Shown: one piece after another, positions 26,890 through 35,753 of the stretch
Position numbering within the stretch: the first letter of the stretch is position 1
Layout of the letters: every line of letters begins with the position of its first letter
Assembly (NCBI RefSeq): GCF_003240585.1
Contig: NZ_PCDP01000059.1
Span: 372,001 to 436,000, forward strand
Origin: Arminella tubonensis
Lineage (GTDB): Bacteria > Pseudomonadota > Alphaproteobacteria > Rhizobiales > Rhizobiaceae
Length of the DNA stretch: 64,000 nt
Reading direction: 5' to 3'
Notes under the pieces: generated by a model
Databases searched by the model: none
Told to the model about the DNA's origin: nothing
What the model saw: only the letters and a program-made list of their open reading frames with translations
Program-made: the position numbers and the translations under genes

Positions 26890-27400
26890 TTTCATTTCAA
26901 ACCTCGCTCGCACCGCGGGCGTCGTAGCCCTCGTTGCCGTCCCGTTAGCGTTGTCGTCATGTCAGGTTCGCCCGCTTTACGCAGAAAGCACCGGCGTGAC
27001 AGCGAAGCTATCATCCGTCTCCTTTTCGCCGGCATCTACACGTGTCGGCCAGGAAGTTCGAAATCAGCTCATTTTCGTCGCGGGACGCGGTGCTGGTGAG
27101 CCGGCCAAACCGGAATATAACGTGACGCTGACGGCCACCGCCAGTACTGCTGGCGTTCTGTATCTCGCCTCTTCCGATACTTCGCAGGCCGGTCGTACGG
27201 TTGTGACTGCGTCGTTCGTCCTCAAGAACGCCAGCGATGGCAAGGTCCTGAAAGCGGGCAGTCGATCAGCTGTTGCTCTTGTAGACTTTCCGACACAGGA
27301 ATTCGCCAAGCAGCGCGCTATCCGCGACTCTGAGGATCGTGCAGCGCGTGAAGTGGCACAGCTTGTGGGCGCCGATATCTCCGCTGCCCTTAGCCGCTAA
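26879..27400 (+). CDS. lptE: LPS assembly lipoprotein LptE
   Basis: 173 residues, starting with TTG at 26879 and overlapping the end of leuS by 11 bases, which suggests translational coupling. The N-terminus is a lipoprotein signal ending in the lipobox LSSC (C28), so the mature protein is tethered to the outer membrane. The body (QVRPLYAES..., then VGQEVRNQLIFVAGRG and YNVTLTATAS) matches alphaproteobacterial LptE, the plug of the LptD translocon that delivers LPS to the outer leaflet. Its position between leuS and holA is the conserved one in proteobacteria and supports the call. Confidence 0.88.
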   Translation: MSSDFISNLARTAGVVALVAVPLALSSCQVRPLYAESTGVTAKLSSVSFSPASTRVGQEVRNQLIFVAGRGAGEPAKPEYNVTLTATASTAGVLYLASSDTSQAGRTVVTASFVLKNASDGKVLKAGSRSAVALVDFPTQEFAKQRAIRDSEDRAAREVAQLVGADISAALSR

Positions 27401-27415
27401 GGGCGGGGACGAGGC

Positions 27416-28453
27416 ATGACGGAAATCAAATCTCACGAATTCGAGGGATTTCTGTCGAACGCTGCGAAGCGGTATAGGATCTTCATCATCTACGGTCCAG
27501 ATCGCGGCCTCGTGTCGGAGCGGGCGACACTCATTGCTGCCGAGACGACGGTGTCATTGGATGACCCATTTGCCTTGATCAAACTCGATATCGGAGACCT
27601 CCATAACGACGCCGGACGCTTGATCGATGAAACAAATGCGATGGGTTTATTCGGGGGGCAGCGCCTCGTCTGGATCCGTGGCGCCGCAAACGAGAAAGCG
27701 CTTATCGACTCGTTGCAGGTGATTGCCGGAAACCCGCCGGACAGTGCATTTCTCATCGTCGAGGCGGGCGACCTCAAGAAGGGATCCGCACTTCGCAAGA
27801 TTGCGGAGGGCAATCGAACGGTCGTCGGAATTCCTTGCTACGCTGACGATGTCAGGGCGCTTAATAGTCTGATCGATCATGAGCTGGCAAATGAAAGCCT
27901 GCGCATCACGCCGGCCGCGCGCCACATGCTGCTCGAACTTCTAGGTGGCGACCGGATCGCCTCGCGGAATGAAGTCAGGAAGCTCGCACTCTATTGCAGC
28001 GGCCTCGGCACGATCGACGAAGACCATGTGGGCGACATTATCGGTGATGCGAGCGCAGTCTCCGCCGATGACGCAGTCGACGCAATATTGAAGGGCGACA
28101 CAGAGTCCTTCCTTCACGCGACGCAAAAAATCACCTCGTCGAAGACGTCGATCTTTCTCGTCCTGCAGGGTTGCCTGCGGCAATTTCAGCTTCTGGATAT
28201 CATGCGCGCAGAGATGGATGAGAAGCGTCTCGCAGCAACTCAAGTCATGCAGACACATGGGCGGCACCTGCATTTCAAGCGAAAACCGATTATTGAAAAG
28301 GCGTTACAGACCTGGACCGCGCCAGCCATCTCGCGCGAAATGAATAGGCTGCAAGCCGCCATTTTTCAGAGTCGTCAACGCCAAAGCATCGAAGACAGCA
28401 TTGCGCTGCAGACATTGCTATCCACAACGCTGCAAGCCGCGCGAAAGAATTGA
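27416..28453 (+). CDS. holA: DNA polymerase III delta subunit
   Basis: 345 residues. Delta opens the beta clamp within the clamp loader complex. The first domain contains IFIIYGPDRGLVSERA, the degenerate P-loop region of the family; LFGGQRLVWIRG and LEAGDLKKGSALRKIAE-like text follow (VEAGDLKKGSALRKIAE), and the C-terminal third carries the helical collar domain. Starts 15 bases after lptE, completing the conserved leuS-lptE-holA unit. Convergent with parB with only 17 bases between stops. Confidence 0.95.
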   Translation: MTEIKSHEFEGFLSNAAKRYRIFIIYGPDRGLVSERATLIAAETTVSLDDPFALIKLDIGDLHNDAGRLIDETNAMGLFGGQRLVWIRGAANEKALIDSLQVIAGNPPDSAFLIVEAGDLKKGSALRKIAEGNRTVVGIPCYADDVRALNSLIDHELANESLRITPAARHMLLELLGGDRIASRNEVRKLALYCSGLGTIDEDHVGDIIGDASAVSADDAVDAILKGDTESFLHATQKITSSKTSIFLVLQGCLRQFQLLDIMRAEMDEKRLAATQVMQTHGRHLHFKRKPIIEKALQTWTAPAISREMNRLQAAIFQSRQRQSIEDSIALQTLLSTTLQAARKN

Positions 28454-28470
28454 CCCAAAGCAAATGGCGC

Positions 28471-29355
28471 CTAGCGGCGCTCCAGCAGTCTGCAGATCTC
28501 CTCCAGCTGCTCAAGACTCTTGTACGCGATGCGAATTTGACCGCCACTTCCCTTGTGATTGATGATCACATCGAGGCCGAGAGCATCTGACAGCGTTCGC
28601 TCGAGCGCAACGGTGTCGGAATCCTTGGCGTCACGAATACTCGTTGCAGGACGAGGATCGCTTTGAGCCTTGATATCGTTCTGCGCCAGACGTTCGGCAT
28701 CGCGCACCGACATACCCTTGGAAACGATCGTACGGGCGAGCGACGCAGGGTCCGATGTGGACACCAGCGCACGGGCGTGTCCAGCGGAGAGACTGCCACC
28801 GGCAAGCAGATCGCGAACGGAATCCGGCAACTTAAGCAGGCGGAGAGAATTCGCGACATGGCTGCGGCTCTTGCCAATAATCTCACCAAGATCATTTTGT
28901 GTGTAGCCGTGCTCAGCAATCAGCTGCTCGTAGCCCTGAGCTTCCTCAAGCGCATTCAGATCTGCGCGTTGAACGTTTTCAACGATGGCAATTTCAAGCG
29001 CGGTCTTATCGTCCACATCGCGGACGATAACGGGAATTTCGATCAGACCCGCGAGTTGGGCAGCGCGCCAACGTCTTTCGCCGGCTATGATTTCATATCG
29101 GCCGGCGGAAACCGTCCGCGCCACGACAGGTTGAACAATGCCATGCTGGCGGATCGACGCCGCCAGATCGTGAAGCTCGGCCTCATCGAAATAACGTCTA
29201 GGATTCTTAGGATTTCGGCTGACAAACTCGATCGGAACCATTCGATCAGGATTAACCGTCGGCCGCCCGGCTTCCACAGGATCAGGCTGATCCATCTCGC
29301 CAATGAGAGCGGCAAGACCCCGCCCTAGACGTCGCTTTGAAAGATCATCGTTCAT
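28471..29355 (-). CDS. parB: Chromosome partitioning protein ParB
   Basis: 294 residues. The N-terminal RRLGRGLAALIG (8-19) is the ParA-contact motif. The CTP-binding fold includes GERRWRAA (92-99) and ENVQR (126-130), the two boxes that contact nucleotide. The helix-turn-helix for parS recognition is about residues 151-177 (YTQNDLGEIIGKSRSHVANSL). The C-terminal dimerisation domain ends ...LEEICRLLERR. ParB clamps load at parS and slide; matching parS sequences lie in this window. Downstream of parA with 33 bases between them. Confidence 0.98.
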   Translation of the reverse strand: MNDDLSKRRLGRGLAALIGEMDQPDPVEAGRPTVNPDRMVPIEFVSRNPKNPRRYFDEAELHDLAASIRQHGIVQPVVARTVSAGRYEIIAGERRWRAAQLAGLIEIPVIVRDVDDKTALEIAIVENVQRADLNALEEAQGYEQLIAEHGYTQNDLGEIIGKSRSHVANSLRLLKLPDSVRDLLAGGSLSAGHARALVSTSDPASLARTIVSKGMSVRDAERLAQNDIKAQSDPRPATSIRDAKDSDTVALERTLSDALGLDVIINHKGSGGQIRIAYKSLEQLEEICRLLERR

Positions 29356-29388
29356 TGCACATCACTCACTCTTTCACACGACGAATGG

Positions 29389-30192
29389 TCAGGCAGCAGC
29401 TTTAGCTTTCCGCTGCCGCTCTCTTTGAATAACTTCCGACGCCAATTGCAGATAGGCTTGGCTTCCAGCACACTTCAAATCGTAAAGAATTGCCGGCTTC
29501 CCATACGAAGGTGCCTCCGACACGCGCACATTGCGAGGAATCAATGTATGGTAGACCTTTTCCCCGAGATGCGTCCGGACATCGCTAACCACCTGCTGCG
29601 CAAGATTATTCCGCGCATCAAACATGGTTAACACAATGCCCTGAATATCGAGCGACGGATTAACGGTCCGTCGAACCTGCTCGACTGTTTCCAAAAGCTG
29701 GCTGAGGCCTTCCAAGGCAAAAAACTCGCACTGCAACGGCACCAGAACGGAGTGCGCCGCGGCCATCGCGTTCATCGTAAGCAGGTTGAAAGAAGGCGGG
29801 CAATCGACGAGAATATAGGAAAACGCCTGGGCATCCGCTGCCTGAAGCGCCCTCCGCAGCCTAAAAACACGGTCGCTTTGCTGCGAAATCTCCATCTCGA
29901 CCCCAAGCAGGTCCATTGTCGAAGGAACGATATAAAGGTTGGGAACCGCCGTTTCCACGACTGTCTCTCCGATTCCATGGGTCCCAACCATGACATCATA
30001 GGACGATAACTTGCGATTGCGGCGTTCGATCCCGAGGCCGGTGCTAGCGTTACCCTGCGGATCAAGATCAATTATGAGAACGCGCTCACCGATGGCGGCC
30101 AGCGCAGTTGCCAAATTGATCGCCGTGGTCGTCTTGCCGACCCCACCCTTTTGATTTGCAACAGTGATAATCCGGTTTCGTTCGCCTACCAT
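29389..30192 (-). CDS. parA: Chromosome partitioning ATPase ParA
   Basis: 267 residues, the small chromosomal Soj type lacking an N-terminal DNA-binding extension. Deviant Walker A motif KGGVGKTT at 15-22 with the signature lysine, Walker A' IDLDPQGNAS at 41-50, and Walker B-type LVDCPPSFN near residue 128. ATP-bound dimers coat the nucleoid and ParB-parS complexes pull along them. Placed 22 bases after rsmG, in the conserved mnmG-rsmG-parA-parB order. Confidence 0.98.
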   Translation of the reverse strand: MVGERNRIITVANQKGGVGKTTTAINLATALAAIGERVLIIDLDPQGNASTGLGIERRNRKLSSYDVMVGTHGIGETVVETAVPNLYIVPSTMDLLGVEMEISQQSDRVFRLRRALQAADAQAFSYILVDCPPSFNLLTMNAMAAAHSVLVPLQCEFFALEGLSQLLETVEQVRRTVNPSLDIQGIVLTMFDARNNLAQQVVSDVRTHLGEKVYHTLIPRNVRVSEAPSYGKPAILYDLKCAGSQAYLQLASEVIQRERQRKAKAAA

Positions 30193-30214
30193 GCCCGCAC
30201 ACCACCCGACTATG

Positions 30215-30835
30215 TTAGATTTTTCGTCGCGGCCTGGTTATTTCAAGAATAACCGAGTCCGGATCGACAACACTGACGTGTTTTAACAGATCAAATTCCC
30301 AACGACCACGGGCTTTATCCACTTCGCGCTGGTAATCCCGCCCTTTGTGCAGCAAAAGCCTTATATTCTGGTTGCTGGACGCCCACGGTGCAGCGTGGTC
30401 AAGCAGAGAATCCAGCTCCGCTAGGGCGCGCGCCGAAATTGCGTCACAACTAGGGATCAATCGAGCTGCCGCATCAATTCGAAGGGCACGCACGGTCCCC
30501 CGGGCATCACATTCCTGCAAACAGACACGCAAGAATGCAGCCTTTTTCAGATTGCTTTCAATGAGATCAACGTGCCCATCCCCGTATTCCGCGAGCAAGA
30601 TCGCAGTTACAACGCCCGGAAAGCCCCCACCGCTGCCAAGATCAACCCAATGGAGAGGCCGCGGCGATAGCTGAAATATCTGAGCACTATCAGCGATATG
30701 ACGATCCCAGAGGTCCTGAAGTGTCGAGGGCGCCACCAGGTTTATGGATCGCGACCACTTCTGAAAGAGGGCGGCAAAGTGCTCCAATCTCCCTTGTGTT
30801 TCACGTGAAACACGTACGCCGTTCAATCGCATCAC
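30215..30835 (-). CDS. rsmG: 16S rRNA m7G527 methyltransferase
   Basis: 206 residues, typical for RsmG/GidB. The SAM site is LHWVDLGSGGGFPGVVTAILLAE, followed by VDLIESNLKKAAFLR. It methylates G527 (E. coli numbering) of 16S rRNA, and loss gives low-level streptomycin resistance in other bacteria. Start ATG 30835; a second ATG three bases on is equally possible. Codons 9-13 (VSRET) encode a perfect parS site, so this stretch is under DNA-level as well as protein-level constraint. Confidence 0.97.
   Translation of the reverse strand: MMRLNGVRVSRETQGRLEHFAALFQKWSRSINLVAPSTLQDLWDRHIADSAQIFQLSPRPLHWVDLGSGGGFPGVVTAILLAEYGDGHVDLIESNLKKAAFLRVCLQECDARGTVRALRIDAAARLIPSCDAISARALAELDSLLDHAAPWASSNQNIRLLLHKGRDYQREVDKARGRWEFDLLKHVSVVDPDSVILEITRPRRKI
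30797..30812. promoter_or_regulatory. parS site, perfect 16-mer
   Basis: TGTTTCACGTGAAACA, an exact match to the bacterial consensus ParB-binding palindrome. It lies within the 5' end of rsmG. Confidence 0.95.
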
Positions 30836-30865
30836 AGGACTCTCACACCTTGCAAATGGTTCAGG

Positions 30866-32743
30866 TCAGGCAGATTTTCGAAGAGCCGCCGCCTCAGACT
30901 TCCGCAGATGTGCGATAAGCAATGAGAGCGCCGCGGGCGTCATCCCATCAAGCTTGGCAGCCTGCGCAATATTGTTCGGACGGCCGCGGCTTAACTTGAG
31001 CTTCAGCTCATTGGAAAGGCCGGGCAAATCTGAAAAATCGAATTCCGGTGGAATAACCTTGTCTTCTTCCCGTTTCGTCTGCGCAATGTCGGATGATTGG
31101 CGATCCATATAGACTGCATATGCCGCCTCGATCTCAAGTGCCTCGACCGAGCGCTTATCAATATTGGCCAATTCTGGCCACAACTTCGAAAGAGACGGTA
31201 TCGAGTGTTCCGAATAGGACAAAAGTTCATAGGCAGTCCGCCGCTGCCCATCCTGGTTCAAGTGAATGCCAGCCCGCTCTGCCTCGCGCGGCGTAACCCT
31301 GAGGTCACGCAATACCGCACGTGCAGCGTCCATATTTGAAATATGACCCGCGAAACGGCCGGCGCGCATTTCACCAACGCATCCAATCGCGAGGCCGACC
31401 GGAGTCAATCGAAGGTCTGCATTGTCCGCCCGCAGTGATAAGCGGTATTCCGCCCTCGAGGTAAACATTCGATAAGGCTCGGTAACGCCGCGAGACGTCA
31501 GATCGTCGATCATGACACCAATGTACGACTCGGCACGGCTAAAATGAATAGCGCTCTCCCCGGCAGCATATTTCGCAGCGTTAAGACCGGCGACCAACCC
31601 CTGCGCCGCCGCCTCTTCGTAGCCGGTCGTTCCATTTATCTGGCCCGCGAGAAACAATCCCTGCATCTTCCGCATCTCCAGGGAACTTGTGAGCTCACGC
31701 GGGTCTACGTGATCATATTCGATCGCATACCCGGGTTGAAGAATATGAGCTCGTTCCAGGCCCGGAATGGTTCGAATGAAGGCATCTTGAACCTTCGCAG
31801 GAAGCGACGTAGAGATACCGTTGGGATATACCGTGTCGTCTTCCAAACCCTCCGGCTCCAGAAATATCTGATGGCCATCCCGCTCGCCAAATTTGACAAT
31901 CTTGTCCTCAATCGACGGACAATATCGCGGTCCGACGCCCTCGATCTGACCGGAATACATAGCCGACTGCTGCAGATTCTCTGAAATGATCTTATGCGTC
32001 GCGGGCGTCGTTCTTGTGATGCCACATTCAATCTGACGATTCGCAATGCGGTCCGTCATGAACGAAAAGGGGATGGGTTCCTCGTCAGCACCCTGGCGCC
32101 CCACAGAATTCCAATCAATCGTTCGACCATCAAGACGGGCGGGAGTCCCCGTCTTCAAACGTCCGAGAGCGAGGCCAAGTCTCGACAACGTAGCTGACAG
32201 CCCCGCTGAAGGTGGCTCGCCAACGCGGCCCGCCGGAGTCTTTTCATTTCCAATATGTATCAAGCCACGGAGAAAAGTGCCTGTCGTCAGCACAACTGAG
32301 GCGCATCGAAAGATCCGCCCGTCCTTCAAGATCACCGCCGCGACGGCATGCTCGACGATATCGAGATCAAAGACATCACCTTCGATAATATCCAGATTCG
32401 CAATACCGGCCAATTCGGACTGCATCGCCGATCGATAAAGCTTCCGGTCGGCCTGCGTCCGGGGGCCTCGAACCGCTGGCCCCTTTTTTCGGTTGAGCAT
32501 GCGAAATTGAATACCTGCCGCGTCCGCAACACGCCCCATCACGCCGTCCAATGCGTCGATCTCGCGAACAAGGTGGCCCTTCCCCAATCCGCCAATCGCC
32601 GGGTTGCAGGACATCATTCCAATCGTCTCGCGCTGATGCGTAATAAGGGCCACCGAAGCGCCGAGGCGTGTAGCGGCGCTTGCAGCCTCGCAACCAGCGT
32701 GCCCACCACCAACAACAACAACGTTATATTTTTTATTGAACAT
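30866..32743 (-). CDS. mnmG: tRNA uridine-5 carboxymethylaminomethyl modification enzyme MnmG
   Basis: 625 residues, full length for GidA/MnmG. FAD protein which, with MnmE, installs cmnm5 at U34 of certain tRNAs. VVVGGGHAGCEAA (9-21) is the FAD dinucleotide motif; MMSCNPAIGGLGKGHLVREIDALDG and GTFLRGLIHIG are family signatures, and the second part has QGLFLAGQINGTTGYEEAAAQG. The C-terminal helical domain (SDIAQTKREEDKVIPPEFD) binds tRNA. Between mnmE and rsmG; the mnmE-mnmG gap of 111 bases holds two parS-like sites. Confidence 0.98.
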   Translation of the reverse strand: MFNKKYNVVVVGGGHAGCEAASAATRLGASVALITHQRETIGMMSCNPAIGGLGKGHLVREIDALDGVMGRVADAAGIQFRMLNRKKGPAVRGPRTQADRKLYRSAMQSELAGIANLDIIEGDVFDLDIVEHAVAAVILKDGRIFRCASVVLTTGTFLRGLIHIGNEKTPAGRVGEPPSAGLSATLSRLGLALGRLKTGTPARLDGRTIDWNSVGRQGADEEPIPFSFMTDRIANRQIECGITRTTPATHKIISENLQQSAMYSGQIEGVGPRYCPSIEDKIVKFGERDGHQIFLEPEGLEDDTVYPNGISTSLPAKVQDAFIRTIPGLERAHILQPGYAIEYDHVDPRELTSSLEMRKMQGLFLAGQINGTTGYEEAAAQGLVAGLNAAKYAAGESAIHFSRAESYIGVMIDDLTSRGVTEPYRMFTSRAEYRLSLRADNADLRLTPVGLAIGCVGEMRAGRFAGHISNMDAARAVLRDLRVTPREAERAGIHLNQDGQRRTAYELLSYSEHSIPSLSKLWPELANIDKRSVEALEIEAAYAVYMDRQSSDIAQTKREEDKVIPPEFDFSDLPGLSNELKLKLSRGRPNNIAQAAKLDGMTPAALSLLIAHLRKSEAAALRKSA

Positions 32744-32795
32744 TCGGGCGCCCGCCTTTTGTTCTGTTTGCCATACTGGATTATAGAGTCAAGAA

Positions 32796-32811
32796 GGTTT
32801 CACGTGAAACA
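32796..32811. promoter_or_regulatory. parS site, one mismatch (mnmE-mnmG gap, left)
   Basis: GGTTTCACGTGAAACA: the inner 14-base palindrome is perfect, only the first base differs from the consensus 16-mer. Noncoding. Confidence 0.88.
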
Positions 32812-32841
32812 CTCGATGAGACTCGCATGCCGCGCATCCGG

Positions 32842-32857
32842 TGTTTCACGTGAATCA
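32842..32857. promoter_or_regulatory. parS site, one mismatch (mnmE-mnmG gap, right)
   Basis: TGTTTCACGTGAATCA, differing from the consensus only at base 14 (A to T). It overlaps the last codon and stop of mnmE by three bases and lies 46 bases from its left neighbour, centre to centre. Confidence 0.85.
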
Positions 32858-34174
32858 TTTTCCAATACAAAACTCGGAGAAAATGACGTCCAGTAGATCT
32901 TCAACGTCAACATGTCCCGTAATGCGACCCAGACTCTGCGCCGCCAACCGCAAGAACTCCGCTCTAACGTCAAGCCCGCCATCTTGCTCACAAATAGCGG
33001 ATTTCAACATCCGGGACGCCTCCGTGATCAGCTGCCGATGCCGAAGCCTACTTGGCAGCGCCATGGAATGACCGGGGTTCAAATTAGACAATTCCTGAGC
33101 GAGGCAGGCGCGCAATTCTGCCAACCCCGCGCCGGTTTTTGATGACAGCCGCAAGTCATACTCAGCCGGTCCGTCGACAGAAAGATCGAGCTTCGTTCCG
33201 ACACGGATCACCCGGCCGCTGAAACCATCGAAATTTTCCTGCGCGCATTCGCCGTTCTCCGCCAGCGACAGCACAATGTCCGCCTCTCCAATCGTCTTCA
33301 ATGCGCGGCGAATACCCTCGCTTTCAACGATCTCATCGGTCTCCCGCAGCCCCGCCGTGTCGAAGAGCTTCACCGCGAAACCGTCAATATCCAGATCGAC
33401 CTGGAGAACATCGCGCGTCGTCCCCGCGACGCTTGTTACTATAGCCACATCCCGCTGAGCCAGGGCATTGAGCAGGCTTGATTTTCCACTGTTGGGCGCG
33501 CCGGCGATCACCACCTTGAGCCCATCTCTGACGATCTCCCCGAAGGCCGCACCAGCGAGGTGGGACTCCAGCTCATCGTGGACGGCTGCCATATCGGCCC
33601 AGACGCGGTCGGAGACCGATCCCGGGACATCATCTTCATCGGCAAAATCGAGTTCAGCCTCTATCAAGGCACGCGCGCGAGTAATCCGATCCGCCCACGC
33701 TTTATACAGGCGCGATAGACCGCCCGAGCTGTGCTCAACGGCCAGCCGACGCTGCATCTCCGTCTCCGCCGCAATCAAGTCGGCCAAGCCCTCAATCTCG
33801 ACCAGGTCCAGTTTGCCGTTTTCAAGCGCCCGACGTGAGAACTCACCATGTTCAGCCAACCGACAACCTTCGAAGGTCGACAGCTCCTTCAGTAGAGCCG
33901 AGACCAAGGCCTTTCCGCCGTGAATGTGGAGCTCAACGCAATCTTCCCCGGTAAACGAAGCAGGCCCACGGAAGGTCAGCACCAAACCTCGATCTAGCAC
34001 CAAACCGTTACGAGTCCGAATCGTTCTAAGCGAGGAATGCTGCGGTGGCGGCAATTCTCCAACGAGAGCGGCCGCGGCAAGGAAAGTCAGCGAGCCACTC
34101 AACCGTATTACAGCGACGCCTGAGGGCAATCCACCGCTGGAGAGAGCAAAGATCGTGTCACTATCCGTGTTCAT
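32855..34174 (-). CDS. mnmE: tRNA modification GTPase MnmE
   Basis: 439 residues. The N-terminal folate-binding dimerisation domain has FRGPASFTGEDCVELHIHGG; the embedded G domain has G1 GAPNSGKSS (225-233), G2 GTTRD (251-255), G3 DTAG (272-275) and G4 TKLD. The C-terminal FCIGK carries the essential cysteine of the C-x-GK motif. GTP hydrolysis by the K+-dependent G-domain dimer drives U34 modification with MnmG, encoded next. Preceded by rho with a 115-base gap. Confidence 0.98.
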   Translation of the reverse strand: MNTDSDTIFALSSGGLPSGVAVIRLSGSLTFLAAAALVGELPPPQHSSLRTIRTRNGLVLDRGLVLTFRGPASFTGEDCVELHIHGGKALVSALLKELSTFEGCRLAEHGEFSRRALENGKLDLVEIEGLADLIAAETEMQRRLAVEHSSGGLSRLYKAWADRITRARALIEAELDFADEDDVPGSVSDRVWADMAAVHDELESHLAGAAFGEIVRDGLKVVIAGAPNSGKSSLLNALAQRDVAIVTSVAGTTRDVLQVDLDIDGFAVKLFDTAGLRETDEIVESEGIRRALKTIGEADIVLSLAENGECAQENFDGFSGRVIRVGTKLDLSVDGPAEYDLRLSSKTGAGLAELRACLAQELSNLNPGHSMALPSRLRHRQLITEASRMLKSAICEQDGGLDVRAEFLRLAAQSLGRITGHVDVEDLLDVIFSEFCIGK

Positions 34175-34289
34175 TGCCTCAACGCCTCAAATCAATCCGC
34201 ATCCGAATCGATAATTCGAGCAGATCACCCAACGAAATCGGGCCGCTTATCGCGACCCGAGGAACCTGACATGAATCCGGCTAAGTAAA

Positions 34290-35555
34290 CTAGGTATTCA
34301 TCGAGTCGAAGAAGTCAGGATTATTCTTCGTCTGCTTGAGCTTGTCGATGAGAAATTCGATCGCGTCCGTCGTGCCCATGGGCGCAAGGATACGGCGCAG
34401 AACAAAGATCTTCTGAAGGTCCTGGCGCGGTACCAGAAGCTCTTCCTTACGCGTGCCAGACTTGAGGATATCCATCGCCGGGAAGATTCGCTTGTCCGCA
34501 ACCTTCCGGTCGAGGACAATTTCCGAGTTACCAGTACCCTTGAACTCTTCGAAAATGACTTCGTCCATACGACTACCGGTGTCGATCAGCGCCGTTGCAA
34601 TGATCGTCAGCGAACCACCTTCTTCAATGTTACGCGCGGCGCCGAAAAAGCGCTTCGGGCGCTGCAAAGCGTTAGCATCCACACCACCAGTGAGAACCTT
34701 GCCTGAGGAGGGAACGACTGTGTTATAGGCGCGACCAAGGCGCGTGATGGAATCGAGCAGGATGACAACGTCACGCCCATGCTCAACGAGCCGCTTGGCC
34801 TTCTCGATAACCATCTCAGCCACCTGAACGTGCCGCACGGCAGGCTCGTCGAACGTGGATGACACAACCTCGCCACGCACGGAGCGCTGCATGTCGGTGA
34901 CCTCTTCCGGTCGCTCATCAATCAGCAGGACAATCAGATAGCACTCGGGATGGTTCGCAGTGATCGAGTGCGCAATGTTTTGCAACAGCACGGTCTTGCC
35001 GGTGCGCGGCGGCGCCACGATCAGTCCACGTTGCCCCTTGCCGAGAGGCGCAACCAGGTCAATCACTCGGGGCGACAAATCCTTCGTCGTCGGGACGTCC
35101 AACTCCATTCGGAAGCGGTCGTTCGGATAGAGGGGCGTCAGATTGTCAAAGTGAACTTTATGACGGATCTTTTCCGGATCATCGAAATTGATCGTGTTGA
35201 CCTTCAGCAAGGCGAAATAACGCTCACCCTCCTTCGGACCACGGATAGGACCTTCAACGGTATCACCCGTCTTGAGAGAGAAGCGCCGAATCTGAGAGGG
35301 TGAAATATAGATATCGTCTGGCCCGGGCAGGTAGTTGGCATTGGCAGAACGCAAGAAACCAAAACCATCCTGAAGAACTTCGACCACGCCTTCGCCGATA
35401 ATTTCAACGTCCTGGCTGGCAAGCACCTTCAGTATGGCAAACATCAACTCCTGTTTGCGCATAGTGCTCGCGTTTTCAACCTCTAGCGATTCGGCAAACG
35501 CCAGTAAATCGGTCGGAGGTTTGCTCTTAAGTTCTTGAAGCTTCATTTCAGCCAT
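34290..35555 (-). CDS. rho: Transcription termination factor Rho
   Basis: 421 residues, standard length. Primary RNA-binding domain with DGFGFLRS (63-70) and IYISPSQIRRFSLKTGD; Walker A APPRTGKT (181-188); Walker B VVILLDSITRLGRAYN; the R-loop and Q-loop region is intact (GKVLTGGVDANALQRPKRFFGAARN). The hexameric helicase ends untranslated transcripts. Lies between hemJ and mnmE in the minus-strand run leading away from oriC, with 198 bases upstream that hold a degraded parS-like sequence. Confidence 0.98.
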   Translation of the reverse strand: MAEMKLQELKSKPPTDLLAFAESLEVENASTMRKQELMFAILKVLASQDVEIIGEGVVEVLQDGFGFLRSANANYLPGPDDIYISPSQIRRFSLKTGDTVEGPIRGPKEGERYFALLKVNTINFDDPEKIRHKVHFDNLTPLYPNDRFRMELDVPTTKDLSPRVIDLVAPLGKGQRGLIVAPPRTGKTVLLQNIAHSITANHPECYLIVLLIDERPEEVTDMQRSVRGEVVSSTFDEPAVRHVQVAEMVIEKAKRLVEHGRDVVILLDSITRLGRAYNTVVPSSGKVLTGGVDANALQRPKRFFGAARNIEEGGSLTIIATALIDTGSRMDEVIFEEFKGTGNSEIVLDRKVADKRIFPAMDILKSGTRKEELLVPRQDLQKIFVLRRILAPMGTTDAIEFLIDKLKQTKNNPDFFDSMNT

Positions 35556-35678
35556 GAAGGGACCATTACTCTGTTTTTAAAGGGGAAAGGCGATGTTTGT
35601 CGAATTCGGTACCGCGACGAGAACTCGCGGGCGACTGAATGGATACATGCCACGAAGATGAGATTGGCCGGAAAATAG

Positions 35679-35694
35679 CGATTCACGTGAAACC
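35679..35694. promoter_or_regulatory. Degraded parS-like sequence upstream of rho
   Basis: CGATTCACGTGAAACC matches the parS 16-mer at 13 positions and keeps the central TTCACGTGAAAC. It may be a weak ParB site or a decayed one. Confidence 0.45.
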
Positions 35695-35753
35695 CCGCAA
35701 GGGGGGTGCTTAAAATGAAGCGAATTTAACCTCAGGCCTATTCCCAGCGTTGT

